From: QZKY01 sp942492925
Lineage (GTDB): Bacteria; Pseudomonadota; Gammaproteobacteria; Burkholderiales; Burkholderiaceae_D
DNA length: 64,000 nucleotides
NCBI GenBank assembly: GCA_942492925.1
Contig: OW818641.1
Coordinates: forward strand, 744,001-808,000
Direction of reading: 5' to 3'
The notes under the pieces were generated by a model. That model was not told the DNA's origin, did no database searches, and was given only the letters and a program-made list of their open reading frames with translations. Numbering within the stretch: the first letter of the stretch is position 1; each line of letters opens with the position of its first letter. A program made the position numbers and the translations under genes. Positions 1-8,295 of this stretch are shown here, one piece after another.

Positions 1-472
1 GATACACATGGTTGAGCCAGTAGTTGGCGATGACCTTGCCCGAAACGTTAAGGATCAGTCCGCCGAGTGAGTAACCCTGATTGGCGTTGGCATTCACGCG
101 CCAATCAAGTTGTTGCAGATACTCGTTCATCGATGCTTCGACATCGACCAGCGTTTGTTTGTCCGTGCGCAGTTTTTGATGCTGTTCGCGATAAACGATG
201 TACGCACGCAGCGTTTTCTTGTGACCCGCTTCGTACAGTCCGCATTCGACTGCGTCCTGAATTTGTTCGATGTGGGGTGTGCCGGTGCCGAGTTTGATGA
301 GTTTCTTCAGCACCTCGTTATCGGTTAGACGAGAGGCTTCGCTATCATCGAATTCCCCTGTGGCGCGCCCAGCCTTGGCAATCGCCGCCTGGATTTTGCT
401 TGGATCAAATGGCTTGACGGTGCCATCGCGTTTGACGATGCGGCTCAGCAGGGAAATAGGTGATGCGGTCAT
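1..472 (-). CDS. nrdD: Anaerobic ribonucleoside-triphosphate reductase (class III), N-terminal part
   Basis: The gene runs off the left edge, so only the first 157 codons are visible. It begins MTASPISLLSRIVKRDGTVK, a typical ATP-cone opening (residues about 10-100, with the pattern VVKRDG-x-x-PFD). This is followed by the start of the catalytic domain (VEASMNEYL, then QGYSLGGLILNVSGKV), which matches NrdD. Class III reductases make dNTPs without oxygen using a glycyl radical; the radical site and zinc-binding C-terminus lie outside the window. The start is supported by GGAG seven bases upstream. A promoter and a possible NrdR box lie just upstream. Its activase gene nrdG is normally next to it and would be off the edge. 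Confidence 0.88.
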   Translation of the reverse strand, partial: MTASPISLLSRIVKRDGTVKPFDPSKIQAAIAKAGRATGEFDDSEASRLTDNEVLKKLIKLGTGTPHIEQIQDAVECGLYEAGHKKTLRAYIVYREQHQKLRTDKQTLVDVEASMNEYLQQLDWRVNANANQGYSLGGLILNVSGKVIANYWLNHVY

Positions 473-497
473 CGTTTCTCCAATCAAGACAAATTCA

Positions 498-513
498 ACA
501 CAACATGTAGTGG
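498..513. promoter_or_regulatory. Candidate NrdR box upstream of nrdD
   Basis: The plus strand reads ACACAACATGTAGTGG. On the nrdD strand this agrees with the 16-base NrdR palindrome (ACACwATATAwwGTGT) at about 13 of 16 positions. It sits next to the predicted transcription start of nrdD, where a repressor would act. NrdR boxes normally occur as tandem pairs; I see no good second copy 15-16 bases away, so the call is tentative. Confidence 0.35.
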
Positions 514-520
514 TCCTGTA

Positions 521-550
521 ATCGTAAGTGACTAAATAAAGGGGTGTCAA
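521..550 (-). promoter_or_regulatory. Putative sigma-70 promoter of nrdD
   Basis: On the minus strand a perfect -35 hexamer TTGACA (545-550) is followed after 18 bases by TACGAT (521-526), a 4-of-6 match to the -10. The predicted start is near position 514, giving a leader of about 40 bases before the nrdD start codon. The candidate NrdR box lies over this start. Confidence 0.45.
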
Positions 551-656
551 CTGGCAAAATGTGACGAAGGGTTGTTTTTTACAGACAGCTTGCACGCGTG
601 TTAAGCGCATTCGCCGAAAACATGAGCAACGCAAACGGCGGGAAAAATATCGCTTG

Positions 657-773
657 GAAGCATACTCCCCCTAGGGTTTGCGACGGTATGCCTGTTTATG
701 AGTGGTTCGGGGCGAAATGGTCGGCATACCCCTCTCCGGCAGGGCGCAGAAGGGAGCGACCTGCCAATTTTTT
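657..773 (+). ncRNA. Candidate structured small RNA or attenuator
   Basis: Three segments can pair in alternative ways: GCATAC (660-665), GGTATGCC (685-692) and GGCATACC (723-730). The middle segment is complementary to both of the others, so only one helix can form at a time. Directly after them comes an intrinsic terminator (738-773) that works only in the plus direction, although both flanking genes are on the minus strand. This fits a free-standing small RNA. No start point is clear and the sequence matches no RNA family I recognise: it lacks the cobalamin B12 box, the SRP helix-8 core and the 6S bubble. Confidence 0.3.
738..773 (+). terminator. Rho-independent terminator of a possible plus-strand small RNA
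   Basis: GGCAGG (738-743) pairs with CCTGCC (760-765), with an inner CGC/GCG pair, followed by AATTTTTT. No plus-strand protein gene ends here. Confidence 0.5.
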
Positions 774-978
774 GTACGTCAAGCTCACGCGAGGTGACGG
801 CAGAGAAAAATATTTGGTTTGATGTAAAACAATAACGAGAGACGTTAATGAACGCGGTTTTTTCTGTCAGAATTTTGCTGACGTTGGCCTGCGTTGGGGA
901 AAAGGTGGGGGCAAAGTGGTTGGCGGCTTGGGTAAAACAGCGTCAATGTGTTTTGCGAAAGGGGCGGCCCAGCCTGGA

Positions 979-2919
979 TCACGCCGAAGAGTCCCGCGTT
1001 GTCGAAGCCAGTGATGGAAGCGTCACGGTAAAACAACTTCCCACACCGAGCGTGCTGTCTACCGTCACGCTGCCGCCATGCTGCGCGGCGATTTGTCTGA
1101 CCAGATACAGCCCCAGCCCTGCGCCTACTTTGCCTTGCGATCCGCGACCGCGAAAAAAACGGTCGAAGACATGCGGCAATTCATCCGGCGGAATGCCTGC
1201 GCCGAGATCGCGCACGGTGATGCGCACTCCGTTATCTTCCAGTCCGGTCAGCGTGAGCGATACCGTTTGTTGCGGTAGCGAATGCCGTCGCGCATTTTCC
1301 AGCAGGTTGCGCAGCAAGATGCGCAGTAAATCCGGATCGCAGCAGGCCGTTGCGGGAGGATGGTCGCAAATCAGATCGACGGACGGGCCGGATGTCGCCA
1401 GCACTTCGCTGATCGTGCCTTTCGCCAGTGCGATGACATCGTGTTCGCGCAGTTGCGGTTTCGATTCGATTGTTTCGAGTCGCTCGCGCGACAGATAATT
1501 GTCCAGCAGACTGCGCAAGCGATCGGTGGCGCGTTCGATTTTGGAATAGCGTTGCGAGCGTTCCGTTTCATCGTGCGAATGATGTTGCAGCATATGCGCC
1601 GATGCTTCGATGATCGACAAGGGCGTGCGAAATTCATGCGACACCATGCCGAGAAAATCTTTTTGCTGCTGGTTCGTCTGGCGTTCCTGAACCAGCGACA
1701 CTTCCATGCGTTGCTTGTCGGCTTCGGCGCGGTCGCGTTCTTTGCTCACGCGGCGGTACTCCCATATCAGCGCACAACTCATCAGCGCCAAGTGAATGAG
1801 TGTGCCGGTTTGCATGGCCGTCTCGGCCCACACTGCACCGGGGAAAAATCCCAGGTTGTTCATGAAGCGCACGGTGACGGCCGCTTCGAGAATCGTGAAC
1901 GTGAGCAGATAAAACCAGACATGACGGTGTCCGCGAAAACCTAAATAGAGTGGCACCGTCGTGATGACGACGCTGTTGACCATCGAAACGGTTTCGATGA
2001 TCGGCATCGCTAGCGGGTAATACCCCAGCACAATCAGCGCCAGACAGAACAGCGGCACGCCCCAGAGGATCGCCAGATAGATGCGGTTAAAGCGCGGCAT
2101 CAAGCGACGCAAATCATAGAGCAAGGATGCAAACGACGCGCCGACGCTCACGGCAAGACAGACGCTGCCGCCGAACAGTTTCGCCGTGACATCGCCGTGC
2201 AACGGATAGAGATACGACTGCACGTACCCCATGGTCACGCCGTAAATCAAGACCAGCAGCGAAACGTAAGCCAGATAATAAAGGCTGGACTTCTGACGGG
2301 TTTGCAACCAGAAGGCGGCGTAGATCAGCAAGATCACGGCATTCACGCCGAAGAACATGCTGTTCAGGATCGTGTCTCGCATCAGCGTATCGAAGAACGC
2401 CGTCGGTTGCCAGAGTTTGAAACGCGCGGTCATCGCCTTATTGGAAGCCAGACGCAAATAAAAAGTCTGCACGCCGGGCTGATCCCATTGCAGCTTGAAA
2501 ATGGCATTGCGATGGTTCACTTCGCGTGTGCGATGCGGATAGATTTCGCCGCCGCGCCGTTCGCGGAAAGCCCCATCTGCTGATTGTTCATACAGGCGAA
2601 TGTCTTCCATCATCGGTTGCTGAATTTCCAGCCACCATTCGTCAGTCGCATCGGCACGTCGATCAACGGTGATGCGCAACCACACGGCATCTTGCGTGAA
2701 ACCGAGGCTGAAGGCTTGATTCAATGGCTGGAAGTCGCTTGCCGCAGCTTGGTCAATAGTGAGCGCACGTGTGGGGTCGCGGTGGATGTCGAGGTGTCCG
2801 CCAAGGTCGACGAATGCTGTGGCAGCGTCAAGCTGAACAGGGGGGGCGTGTTCAACGGACCAGACCGGCGAGGCGATGCACCAGGCGAAACACAAGAAAA
2901 GTTGACAAAAAAGCTTCAT
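979..2919 (-). CDS. Sensor histidine kinase with 7TMR-DISM sensory region
   Basis: A 646-residue membrane kinase. A signal peptide (residues 1-21) is followed by a periplasmic DISM extracellular domain (about 30-175), a block of about seven hydrophobic segments (about 185-395, the 7TMR-DISM module), a short coiled linker, a HisKA domain and a HATPase domain. The phospho-accepting His is H428 in VSHEFRTPL. The N box is LRNLLENARRHS (about 536-547) and the G boxes are DLGAGIP (571-577) and GKVGAGLGL (596-604). All catalytic motifs are intact. The DISM ligand is usually a carbohydrate or another small molecule and cannot be predicted here. The gene diverges from the response regulator at 3024, its likely partner. 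Confidence 0.9.
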   Translation of the reverse strand: MKLFCQLFLCFAWCIASPVWSVEHAPPVQLDAATAFVDLGGHLDIHRDPTRALTIDQAAASDFQPLNQAFSLGFTQDAVWLRITVDRRADATDEWWLEIQQPMMEDIRLYEQSADGAFRERRGGEIYPHRTREVNHRNAIFKLQWDQPGVQTFYLRLASNKAMTARFKLWQPTAFFDTLMRDTILNSMFFGVNAVILLIYAAFWLQTRQKSSLYYLAYVSLLVLIYGVTMGYVQSYLYPLHGDVTAKLFGGSVCLAVSVGASFASLLYDLRRLMPRFNRIYLAILWGVPLFCLALIVLGYYPLAMPIIETVSMVNSVVITTVPLYLGFRGHRHVWFYLLTFTILEAAVTVRFMNNLGFFPGAVWAETAMQTGTLIHLALMSCALIWEYRRVSKERDRAEADKQRMEVSLVQERQTNQQQKDFLGMVSHEFRTPLSIIEASAHMLQHHSHDETERSQRYSKIERATDRLRSLLDNYLSRERLETIESKPQLREHDVIALAKGTISEVLATSGPSVDLICDHPPATACCDPDLLRILLRNLLENARRHSLPQQTVSLTLTGLEDNGVRITVRDLGAGIPPDELPHVFDRFFRGRGSQGKVGAGLGLYLVRQIAAQHGGSVTVDSTLGVGSCFTVTLPSLASTTRDSSA

Positions 2920-3023
2920 GCCGTAAAGGGGCCGCGAGGCAGTCGCATGTGCGCCCAGCTAGTTTCTCTCGGGAAATAAAGTGTATATTCTCATGAATAC
3001 CACTCGTGAGCACGTGCATTGTT

Positions 3024-3698
3024 ATGGCCAAGCTTTTTTTGCTGGAGGATGAAGTCGAGTTGCGTGAAGAATTGGCCGCGTTTTTTCGCGCGCATGGTCA
3101 TGGTGTGGTGGAAGCCGGCAGCATAGCCGAATTTCGTGCATGTCTGGCTGCTTACCCGGATGCGTGCGAGATTGCCTTGATCGATCGTGGTTTGCCGGAT
3201 GGCGATGGTCTGTCGCTGGTCAACGAATTGTCCTCGCCGCACATCGGCATCATCGTTTTCACTGCGCGCACCGACAGCGCCGACAAAATCGACGGACTGG
3301 AACGCGGTGTCGATTACTACGTCAGCAAACCGGCGAAGTTGCCGGAACTGGGCGCGATCGTGACAGCCATGACGCGACGCCTGCCGCAAAAAAATGCCTG
3401 GCAGCTTGTTTCGGCAACGCATGCACTTACTGCGCCGCATGGCGTGGTCATTCCGTTGACGACGCTGGAATATGACTTTGTGCACATGCTGGCCCGCACG
3501 CCCAATCAGCCGGTATCGCGCAGAACAATCGTTGAGGGATTCGGCGAAGACTATCTTCAATACGATCAAAACCGGCTCGATACGATGGTGCGTCGTTTGC
3601 GCCAAAAAATTGAAAAAGAATCCGCCGTCGTTTTGCCCATTCATACCGTGCGCGCTTTCGGTTTTGTGTTTTCTGCACCGATTGACGTGCACACCTGA
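3024..3698 (+). CDS. OmpR/PhoB-family response regulator
   Basis: A 224-residue two-domain regulator. The receiver domain (1-115) has an acidic pocket near E8-D9, the phospho-acceptor D54 in ALIDRGLPDG, a Thr in VFTAR and the conserved Lys in SKPAK. The winged-helix DNA-binding domain (about 130-222) ends in a typical VRAFGFVF hairpin. The frame also opens with a GTG at 3006, but the ATG at 3024 gives the standard beta-1 start (MAKLFLLEDE) and is preferred. The regulator is divergent from the DISM kinase 104 bases away and most likely receives phosphate from it. I cannot tell its target genes. Confidence 0.88.
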   Translation: MAKLFLLEDEVELREELAAFFRAHGHGVVEAGSIAEFRACLAAYPDACEIALIDRGLPDGDGLSLVNELSSPHIGIIVFTARTDSADKIDGLERGVDYYVSKPAKLPELGAIVTAMTRRLPQKNAWQLVSATHALTAPHGVVIPLTTLEYDFVHMLARTPNQPVSRRTIVEGFGEDYLQYDQNRLDTMVRRLRQKIEKESAVVLPIHTVRAFGFVFSAPIDVHT

Positions 3699-3982
3699 AT
3701 TTTCTGATTTTTCTGATGGCGCACCTGCGCCGAATGTCAGAAACCGTCAGACATTTCCATTCAGCACAAACCTATACTTCGACAATGTTGCCCGAAAGCA
3801 TGTTTTAGCAGCGTTCATAGGTGTGTTTTTGCGCTTATCTAAATAAACGGTTTGGCCTGTTGAGGTAAGCCTTTATTTCACATCACAGAATGACGAACGT
3901 CCTGGTGATGGTGCAGCAAATGCCGAGGAGCGGTTCCCTTCATGCCTGGGCGTCAACCCTGAATCACTGATTGGACACCATC

Positions 3983-6061
3983 ATGCCCAAAAAAACCTTA
4001 CGCTCCACCGCGCTTGTTCCGCGCATCACGCCCAAGCGCGCCGCTTCCCATTCCCGCCTGATCTTGCGCCCACTGGCCGCCGCCATCTCCGTGATGTTGT
4101 TTGGTGCAGCAATGCCAGTTGCCCACGGTGCCGATTATGGCATCACGGATTTAGGCAGCTTGCCGGGTTACAGCTATTCATGGGCGGAGGGCGTCAATGC
4201 TGCAGGCGATGTGGTAGTGGGGTACGCGTGGAAATCGGGCTCTAATACAGAAATGGCATTTCGCTGGACCGCCTCCGAGGGTATGCAAAGCCTGGGGACG
4301 GTGAGTGGTGACGTTTCATCCATTGGGCGTGCCGTCAATGACGCGGGCGACGTGGTCGTCGGCAATTCCTTGTCTTCAGCAGGCAAGTATAGAGCCTTTC
4401 GCTGGACCGCTGCGACAGGGATGCTGAGTTTGGGAACCCTGGCTGGCGGGACAACGTCATCGGCCAACGACGTGAATGCCGCTGGCGATGTCGTGGTCGG
4501 ATACTCTGATTCATCGCAGGGAGGGATGCGCGCCTATCGCTGGACGGCTGCGACGGGCATGCAAAACCTGACGGAGCTGAGTGGCACCTATGCTTCGGAG
4601 GCCTATGGCGTGAATGCGGTGGGTGACGTGGTCGTTGGGTACTTTGATTCGGCAGTTGGGATGCGTGCATTTCGCTGGACGGCTGCGACGGGGGTGGTGA
4701 GCCTGGGGACGTTGAGTAGTAGCGGTGGGAGTTCCGTCGCCTACGCGGTGAATGCGGCGGGCGATGTTGTCGTTGGTTGGTCCGGCTTGGATAACGGTGA
4801 CAATCGAGCGTTTCGCTGGACGCAATCCACGGGGATGGTGAATCTGGGTGTTTTGAATAGCGGCGACGAAAGTTCAGTGGCTTACGGGGTTAACGCGGCA
4901 GGCAACGTGGTGGTGGGGTATTCCGGTTCGGAAGGCAGTGTTCGCGCTTTCCGCTGGACACAAGCCACCGGTATGCAAAGTATTGAAGACTGGTTGGCCG
5001 CAAGTGGCGTGACGGTCGATCCCACCGCTGTCAAAGCCCAGGGGGCGTACGGTGTCAATGCCGACGGCAATGTCGTGGTCGGGCGGCTGGCGAATAGCCA
5101 CGCCTTCATCGCGGTGGCGGAAAAAGGCATGCTCGATACGGACAACGTCAATCGCGGATTGGCCGCTTCCGGCGGAACGATCGCGATGGCGGCGCAAGGC
5201 GCCAGCATGATCATGAACGGCGCACACGGCAATCCATTGCGCGGGCTACCGGGGGCAGGCAAACAGAATATGTGGCTGGCAGGCGACTGGGGCCATGCCG
5301 AAAGTGCCAAGGCGGACGGCAATCAAGGCGCCGGCGAAGTGGGCTACGCTCGCGGACTGAGCGATACCGTCACGGTCAAGCTGGCGCTGGGGCGTTCGTA
5401 CAGCAAGCAAGATACGCTGTATGGCGGTACGGCGCGCATGGATGGCATCTACGTGATGCCGGAACTTACGGCGAAAATTGCCAGCACGCCTTTATATGCG
5501 ACCGTCGCTACTTACTACAGTAACGGTGATTCCGACGTGACACGCGGTTACGACAACGCGGGCGTGCGCGAATATTCGCGCGGCAGCGCGGACACGGAAA
5601 CGCTGGGCGCGCGCGTGCGCATTGACTGGCTCAACGCCCTCACCTTCGCCAAGACCGAATTGACGCCCTATACGGGGCTGTCTTATGCCCGCACGAAGAT
5701 CGATGCCTACACCGAAACCGGCGGCGCTTTCCCCGCGCACTGGAACAGCCGCAGCGAACATTCGACTGAAGCGCGTTTGGGCGTGGACGGCGTGCATCAA
5801 CTCGACGCACGTCTGAATTTATTGAGCAAGCTGGAAGGCGTGCATCGCTTCAATAATCGAGGTGCGGGTGTGAGTGGTGATGTGGCCGGGCTGTATGGCT
5901 TCAGCTTCGACGGTGAAACCTACAAGCGCAACTGGTTGCGCGTGGGTGCGGGCGTGGAAGGCAAGCTGGGCGAGGGCACCGGCTCGTTGATGCTCAATGC
6001 CAGCACCGAAAACGACGCGGTGCGTTACTGGCTCGCCGCCAGTTATCGGCAGGCGTTTTAA
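3983..6061 (+). CDS. HAF-repeat autotransporter (copy 1)
   Basis: An outer-membrane autotransporter of 692 residues. An extended, Arg/Lys-rich signal peptide leads to a cleavage site after AHG (about residue 50). The passenger (about 52-375) is built of HAF repeats of roughly 40-45 residues: each has AFRWT-x-x-x-GM-x-x-LG, then VNAAGDVVVG. The C-terminal third (about 395-692) is a beta-barrel ending in the aromatic residue needed by the Bam machinery (YRQAF). The passenger is expected at the cell surface; its ligand is unknown. A TTG at 3971 also opens the frame, but the ATG at 3983 is the better start. A close paralogue follows 30 bases downstream, so the pair is a tandem duplication and probably one transcript. 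Confidence 0.87.
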   Translation: MPKKTLRSTALVPRITPKRAASHSRLILRPLAAAISVMLFGAAMPVAHGADYGITDLGSLPGYSYSWAEGVNAAGDVVVGYAWKSGSNTEMAFRWTASEGMQSLGTVSGDVSSIGRAVNDAGDVVVGNSLSSAGKYRAFRWTAATGMLSLGTLAGGTTSSANDVNAAGDVVVGYSDSSQGGMRAYRWTAATGMQNLTELSGTYASEAYGVNAVGDVVVGYFDSAVGMRAFRWTAATGVVSLGTLSSSGGSSVAYAVNAAGDVVVGWSGLDNGDNRAFRWTQSTGMVNLGVLNSGDESSVAYGVNAAGNVVVGYSGSEGSVRAFRWTQATGMQSIEDWLAASGVTVDPTAVKAQGAYGVNADGNVVVGRLANSHAFIAVAEKGMLDTDNVNRGLAASGGTIAMAAQGASMIMNGAHGNPLRGLPGAGKQNMWLAGDWGHAESAKADGNQGAGEVGYARGLSDTVTVKLALGRSYSKQDTLYGGTARMDGIYVMPELTAKIASTPLYATVATYYSNGDSDVTRGYDNAGVREYSRGSADTETLGARVRIDWLNALTFAKTELTPYTGLSYARTKIDAYTETGGAFPAHWNSRSEHSTEARLGVDGVHQLDARLNLLSKLEGVHRFNNRGAGVSGDVAGLYGFSFDGETYKRNWLRVGAGVEGKLGEGTGSLMLNASTENDAVRYWLAASYRQAF

Positions 6062-6091
6062 AAATTTATCCTGATCTCCAAGAAGTTCATC

Positions 6092-6160
6092 ATGTCAAAA
6101 AATCCCTTACAGCGCGCCGCGCCATGCGAGCACGCGGTGCACAACAACGTCTATGCATGA
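6092..6160 (+). pseudogene. Interrupted leader of the second HAF autotransporter
   Basis: An ATG with an AAGAAG motif upstream opens 22 codons (MSKNPLQRAAP...) and stops at TGA 6158-6160. It is in the same frame as the main gene, whose next ATG is at 6170. The number of codons from this ATG to the SRL motif is the same as in copy 1. It therefore looks like the N-terminal extension of the signal peptide, cut off by a single stop codon. It could also serve as a short coupling leader for reinitiation. Confidence 0.5.
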
Positions 6161-6169
6161 TCCCGCCTG

Positions 6170-8143
6170 ATGCTGCGCCCGCTGGCCCTGGCCATCTCCC
6201 TGTTGTTTCTTGGTGCGGCGCACCCGGCGCAAGCCGACGCTGGTATCAGCGATTTGGGTACGTTGTACGCAGACAATGCTTATTATTCAAACGCTTTTGG
6301 CGTGAATGCAGTGGGGGATGTGGTGGTCGGCGGCACCATAGTCACTAGCGGCGCCACACATGCGTTCCGCTGGACGCAAGCAGGCGGCATGATCGATCTG
6401 GGTACGTTGGGTGGCGCACAGTCCGTTGCCAATGGTGTCAATGCAGCCGGCGACGTGGTGGTCGGTTCTTCTGCTACCGGAAGCGCTACCCATGCGTTCC
6501 GCTGGACGGCTGCCACCAACACGATGACCGATCTGGGCACATTGGGTGGCACATCATCTGTTTCCCGTGGCGTTAACGCGGCGGGTGATGTGGTTGTCGG
6601 CTATGCAGATACGATAAGCACCTACCATGCATTTCGTTGGACGCAAGCGGGTGGCATGATCGACCTGGGCACGCTGGGTGGCGTACAGTCTCTTGCCAAT
6701 GGTGTCAATGCGGCGGGTGATGTTGTGGTCGGAACTGCTGCCACCCCTAGCACCTACCATGCGTTCCGCTGGACACAAGCAGGCGGCATGGTCGATCTGG
6801 GCACGCTAGGTGGTGCATCGTCTAATGCCAACGGTGTCAACGCGGTCGGCGACGTGGTGGTCGGCCAGGCGGCCGTCGCTAGCGGTGACATCCATGCGTT
6901 TCGCTGGACGGCTGCCACCAACACGATGACCGATCTGGGCACGCTGGGTGGCACAACGTCTAGTGCCAGTGGCGTCAACGCGGCGGGCGACGTGGTGGTG
7001 GGCAACGCCAGTTCAACGGCCGGGAATCGCGCCTTTCGCTGGACGCAAGCGACCGGCATGCAAACCATTGAAGACTGGCTCAAATCCAATGGCGTCACCG
7101 TCAATGACAGCGCGTCCAAAACATTCGTCGCGTATGGCGTGAATGCCGCAGGGGACGTGGTGGTGGGACAACTCGTCAACACCCACGCCTTCATCGCGAC
7201 GACACAAGGGCTGATTGACACGGATAACGTTAATCGCGGATTGGCCGCATCTGCGGGTGCGCCCGCCACCGCCACTCAAGGCGCCAGCATGGTGATCAAC
7301 GGTGCGCACGGGAATCCCATGCGCGGTTTGCCAGTGGCGGGCAAACAAAACATGTGGCTGGCAGGCGACTGGGGTCATGCCGAGAGTTCCAAGGCGGACG
7401 GCGATCAAGGTGCAGGCGAAGTGGGCTATGCCTATGGTCTGGATTCGTCCACCACGATCAAATTCGCATTAGGGCGTTCGTACAGCAAACAAGACACCAC
7501 GTATGGCGGCCAGACGCGCGTGGACGGCACCTACCTGCTGCCGGAATTCACAACGAAAATAGCGAACACGCCGCTCTATGCAACGTTCAGTGGCTATTAT
7601 CATTTCGGCGATTCGGATGTGAAGCGCGGTTACGACAACGCCGGTGTGCGCGAATATTCGCGCGGTAGCGCCGATACGGAAACGCTGGGTGCGCGGGCAA
7701 GAATCGATTGGCTCGATGCGATCAAGCATGATGCCACCGCGTTGACGCCCTACACCAGCCTCACCTACATCCGCACGAAGATGGATGCCTACACTGAAAC
7801 CGGCGGCAACTTTCCGGCGCACTGGAACAGCCGCAGTGAGCATTCGACCGAAGCGCGTCTGGGCGTGGATGGCGTGCATCAATTGGACGCACGGCTGAGT
7901 TTGCTGGGCAAGCTGGAAGGTGTGCATCGCTTCAACAATCAGGGCGCCGCCTCCAGCGGCGATGTCGCGGGGTTGTACGGATTCAGCTTTGACGGAGAAA
8001 CCTACAAGCGCAACTGGTTGCGCGTGGGTGCCGGTGTGGAAGGCAAAATGGGAGACGGCACCGGTTCGTTGATGCTCAACGCCAGCACGGAAAACGACGC
8101 GGTGCGCTACTGGCTTGCCGCCAGCTATCGGCAGGCGTTTTGA
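6170..8143 (+). CDS. HAF-repeat autotransporter (copy 2)
   Basis: A 657-residue paralogue of the preceding gene. From the ATG at 6170 it starts directly with a normal signal peptide (MLRPLALAISLLFLG, cleavage near AQA at residues 20-22). Six to seven HAF repeats of about 44 residues follow, each with HAFRWT and GVNAAGDVVVG, then a barrel domain almost identical to that of copy 1, also ending YRQAF. The repeats are more uniform than in copy 1 (LGTLGG recurs), which suggests recent internal amplification or gene conversion. There is no good ribosome binding site at 6170. Translation may depend on reinitiation after the interrupted leader, so the expression level is uncertain. Confidence 0.83.
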   Translation: MLRPLALAISLLFLGAAHPAQADAGISDLGTLYADNAYYSNAFGVNAVGDVVVGGTIVTSGATHAFRWTQAGGMIDLGTLGGAQSVANGVNAAGDVVVGSSATGSATHAFRWTAATNTMTDLGTLGGTSSVSRGVNAAGDVVVGYADTISTYHAFRWTQAGGMIDLGTLGGVQSLANGVNAAGDVVVGTAATPSTYHAFRWTQAGGMVDLGTLGGASSNANGVNAVGDVVVGQAAVASGDIHAFRWTAATNTMTDLGTLGGTTSSASGVNAAGDVVVGNASSTAGNRAFRWTQATGMQTIEDWLKSNGVTVNDSASKTFVAYGVNAAGDVVVGQLVNTHAFIATTQGLIDTDNVNRGLAASAGAPATATQGASMVINGAHGNPMRGLPVAGKQNMWLAGDWGHAESSKADGDQGAGEVGYAYGLDSSTTIKFALGRSYSKQDTTYGGQTRVDGTYLLPEFTTKIANTPLYATFSGYYHFGDSDVKRGYDNAGVREYSRGSADTETLGARARIDWLDAIKHDATALTPYTSLTYIRTKMDAYTETGGNFPAHWNSRSEHSTEARLGVDGVHQLDARLSLLGKLEGVHRFNNQGAASSGDVAGLYGFSFDGETYKRNWLRVGAGVEGKMGDGTGSLMLNASTENDAVRYWLAASYRQAF

Positions 8144-8195
8144 TTATTGAGAATGACAAAATATGGAGACGTTTTTAAACGACAGCCATTAAGAC

Positions 8196-8220
8196 CCCTT
8201 CCCCTTATGAGGGGGAAGGG
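8196..8220. repeat. C-rich/G-rich palindrome, intergenic (copy A)
   Basis: CCCTTCCCC (8196-8204) pairs with GGGGAAGGG (8212-8220) around a 7-base loop, between two convergent genes. Similar elements occur at 15246-15266 and 46794-46823. It may act as a weak terminator or be a dispersed intergenic repeat. Confidence 0.5.
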
Positions 8221-8295
8221 AGATGGACCATGCTCGGGTTGTGCAATATTTTGAATGTCGCAGAAATATGTAACCCTCAATGTTTTCGGACAGGG

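Larger units (their letters stand above)
473..978. other. Intergenic region between nrdD and the sensor kinase gene
   Basis: About 500 bases without a convincing protein gene. The part next to nrdD holds its promoter and NrdR-like box. The middle (657-773) holds mutually exclusive inverted repeats and a plus-strand terminator, listed separately. In 774-978 I see nothing recognisable. Open frames here lack ribosome binding sites and recognisable domains. Confidence 0.6.

Noticed and set aside
738..765. Possible SRP (4.5S) RNA, because of AGAAGGGAGCGACC resembling the helix-8 core
   Set aside because: The GGAA loop and symmetric-loop bases are not in the right order, and the hairpin with its T run is better explained as a terminator.
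657..773. Cobalamin riboswitch before nrdD
   Set aside because: No B12 box or cobalamin core is present, and the structure lies upstream of the likely nrdD promoter.
848..1498. Long plus-strand frame opposite the sensor kinase
   Set aside because: It lies within a well-supported kinase gene on the other strand and shows no domain.
3006..3023. GTG 3006 as the start of the response regulator
   Set aside because: It adds six residues not seen in the family; ATG 3024 gives the standard first strand.
3983..7200. CRISPR-like regular repetition
   Set aside because: The repeats are coding, of about 130 bases and not separated by unique spacers; they are HAF protein repeats. No CRISPR array is seen in the window.
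4174..7927. Several antisense frames inside the HAF autotransporters
   Set aside because: They arise from the repeated GC-rich codons of the repeats and have no independent support.
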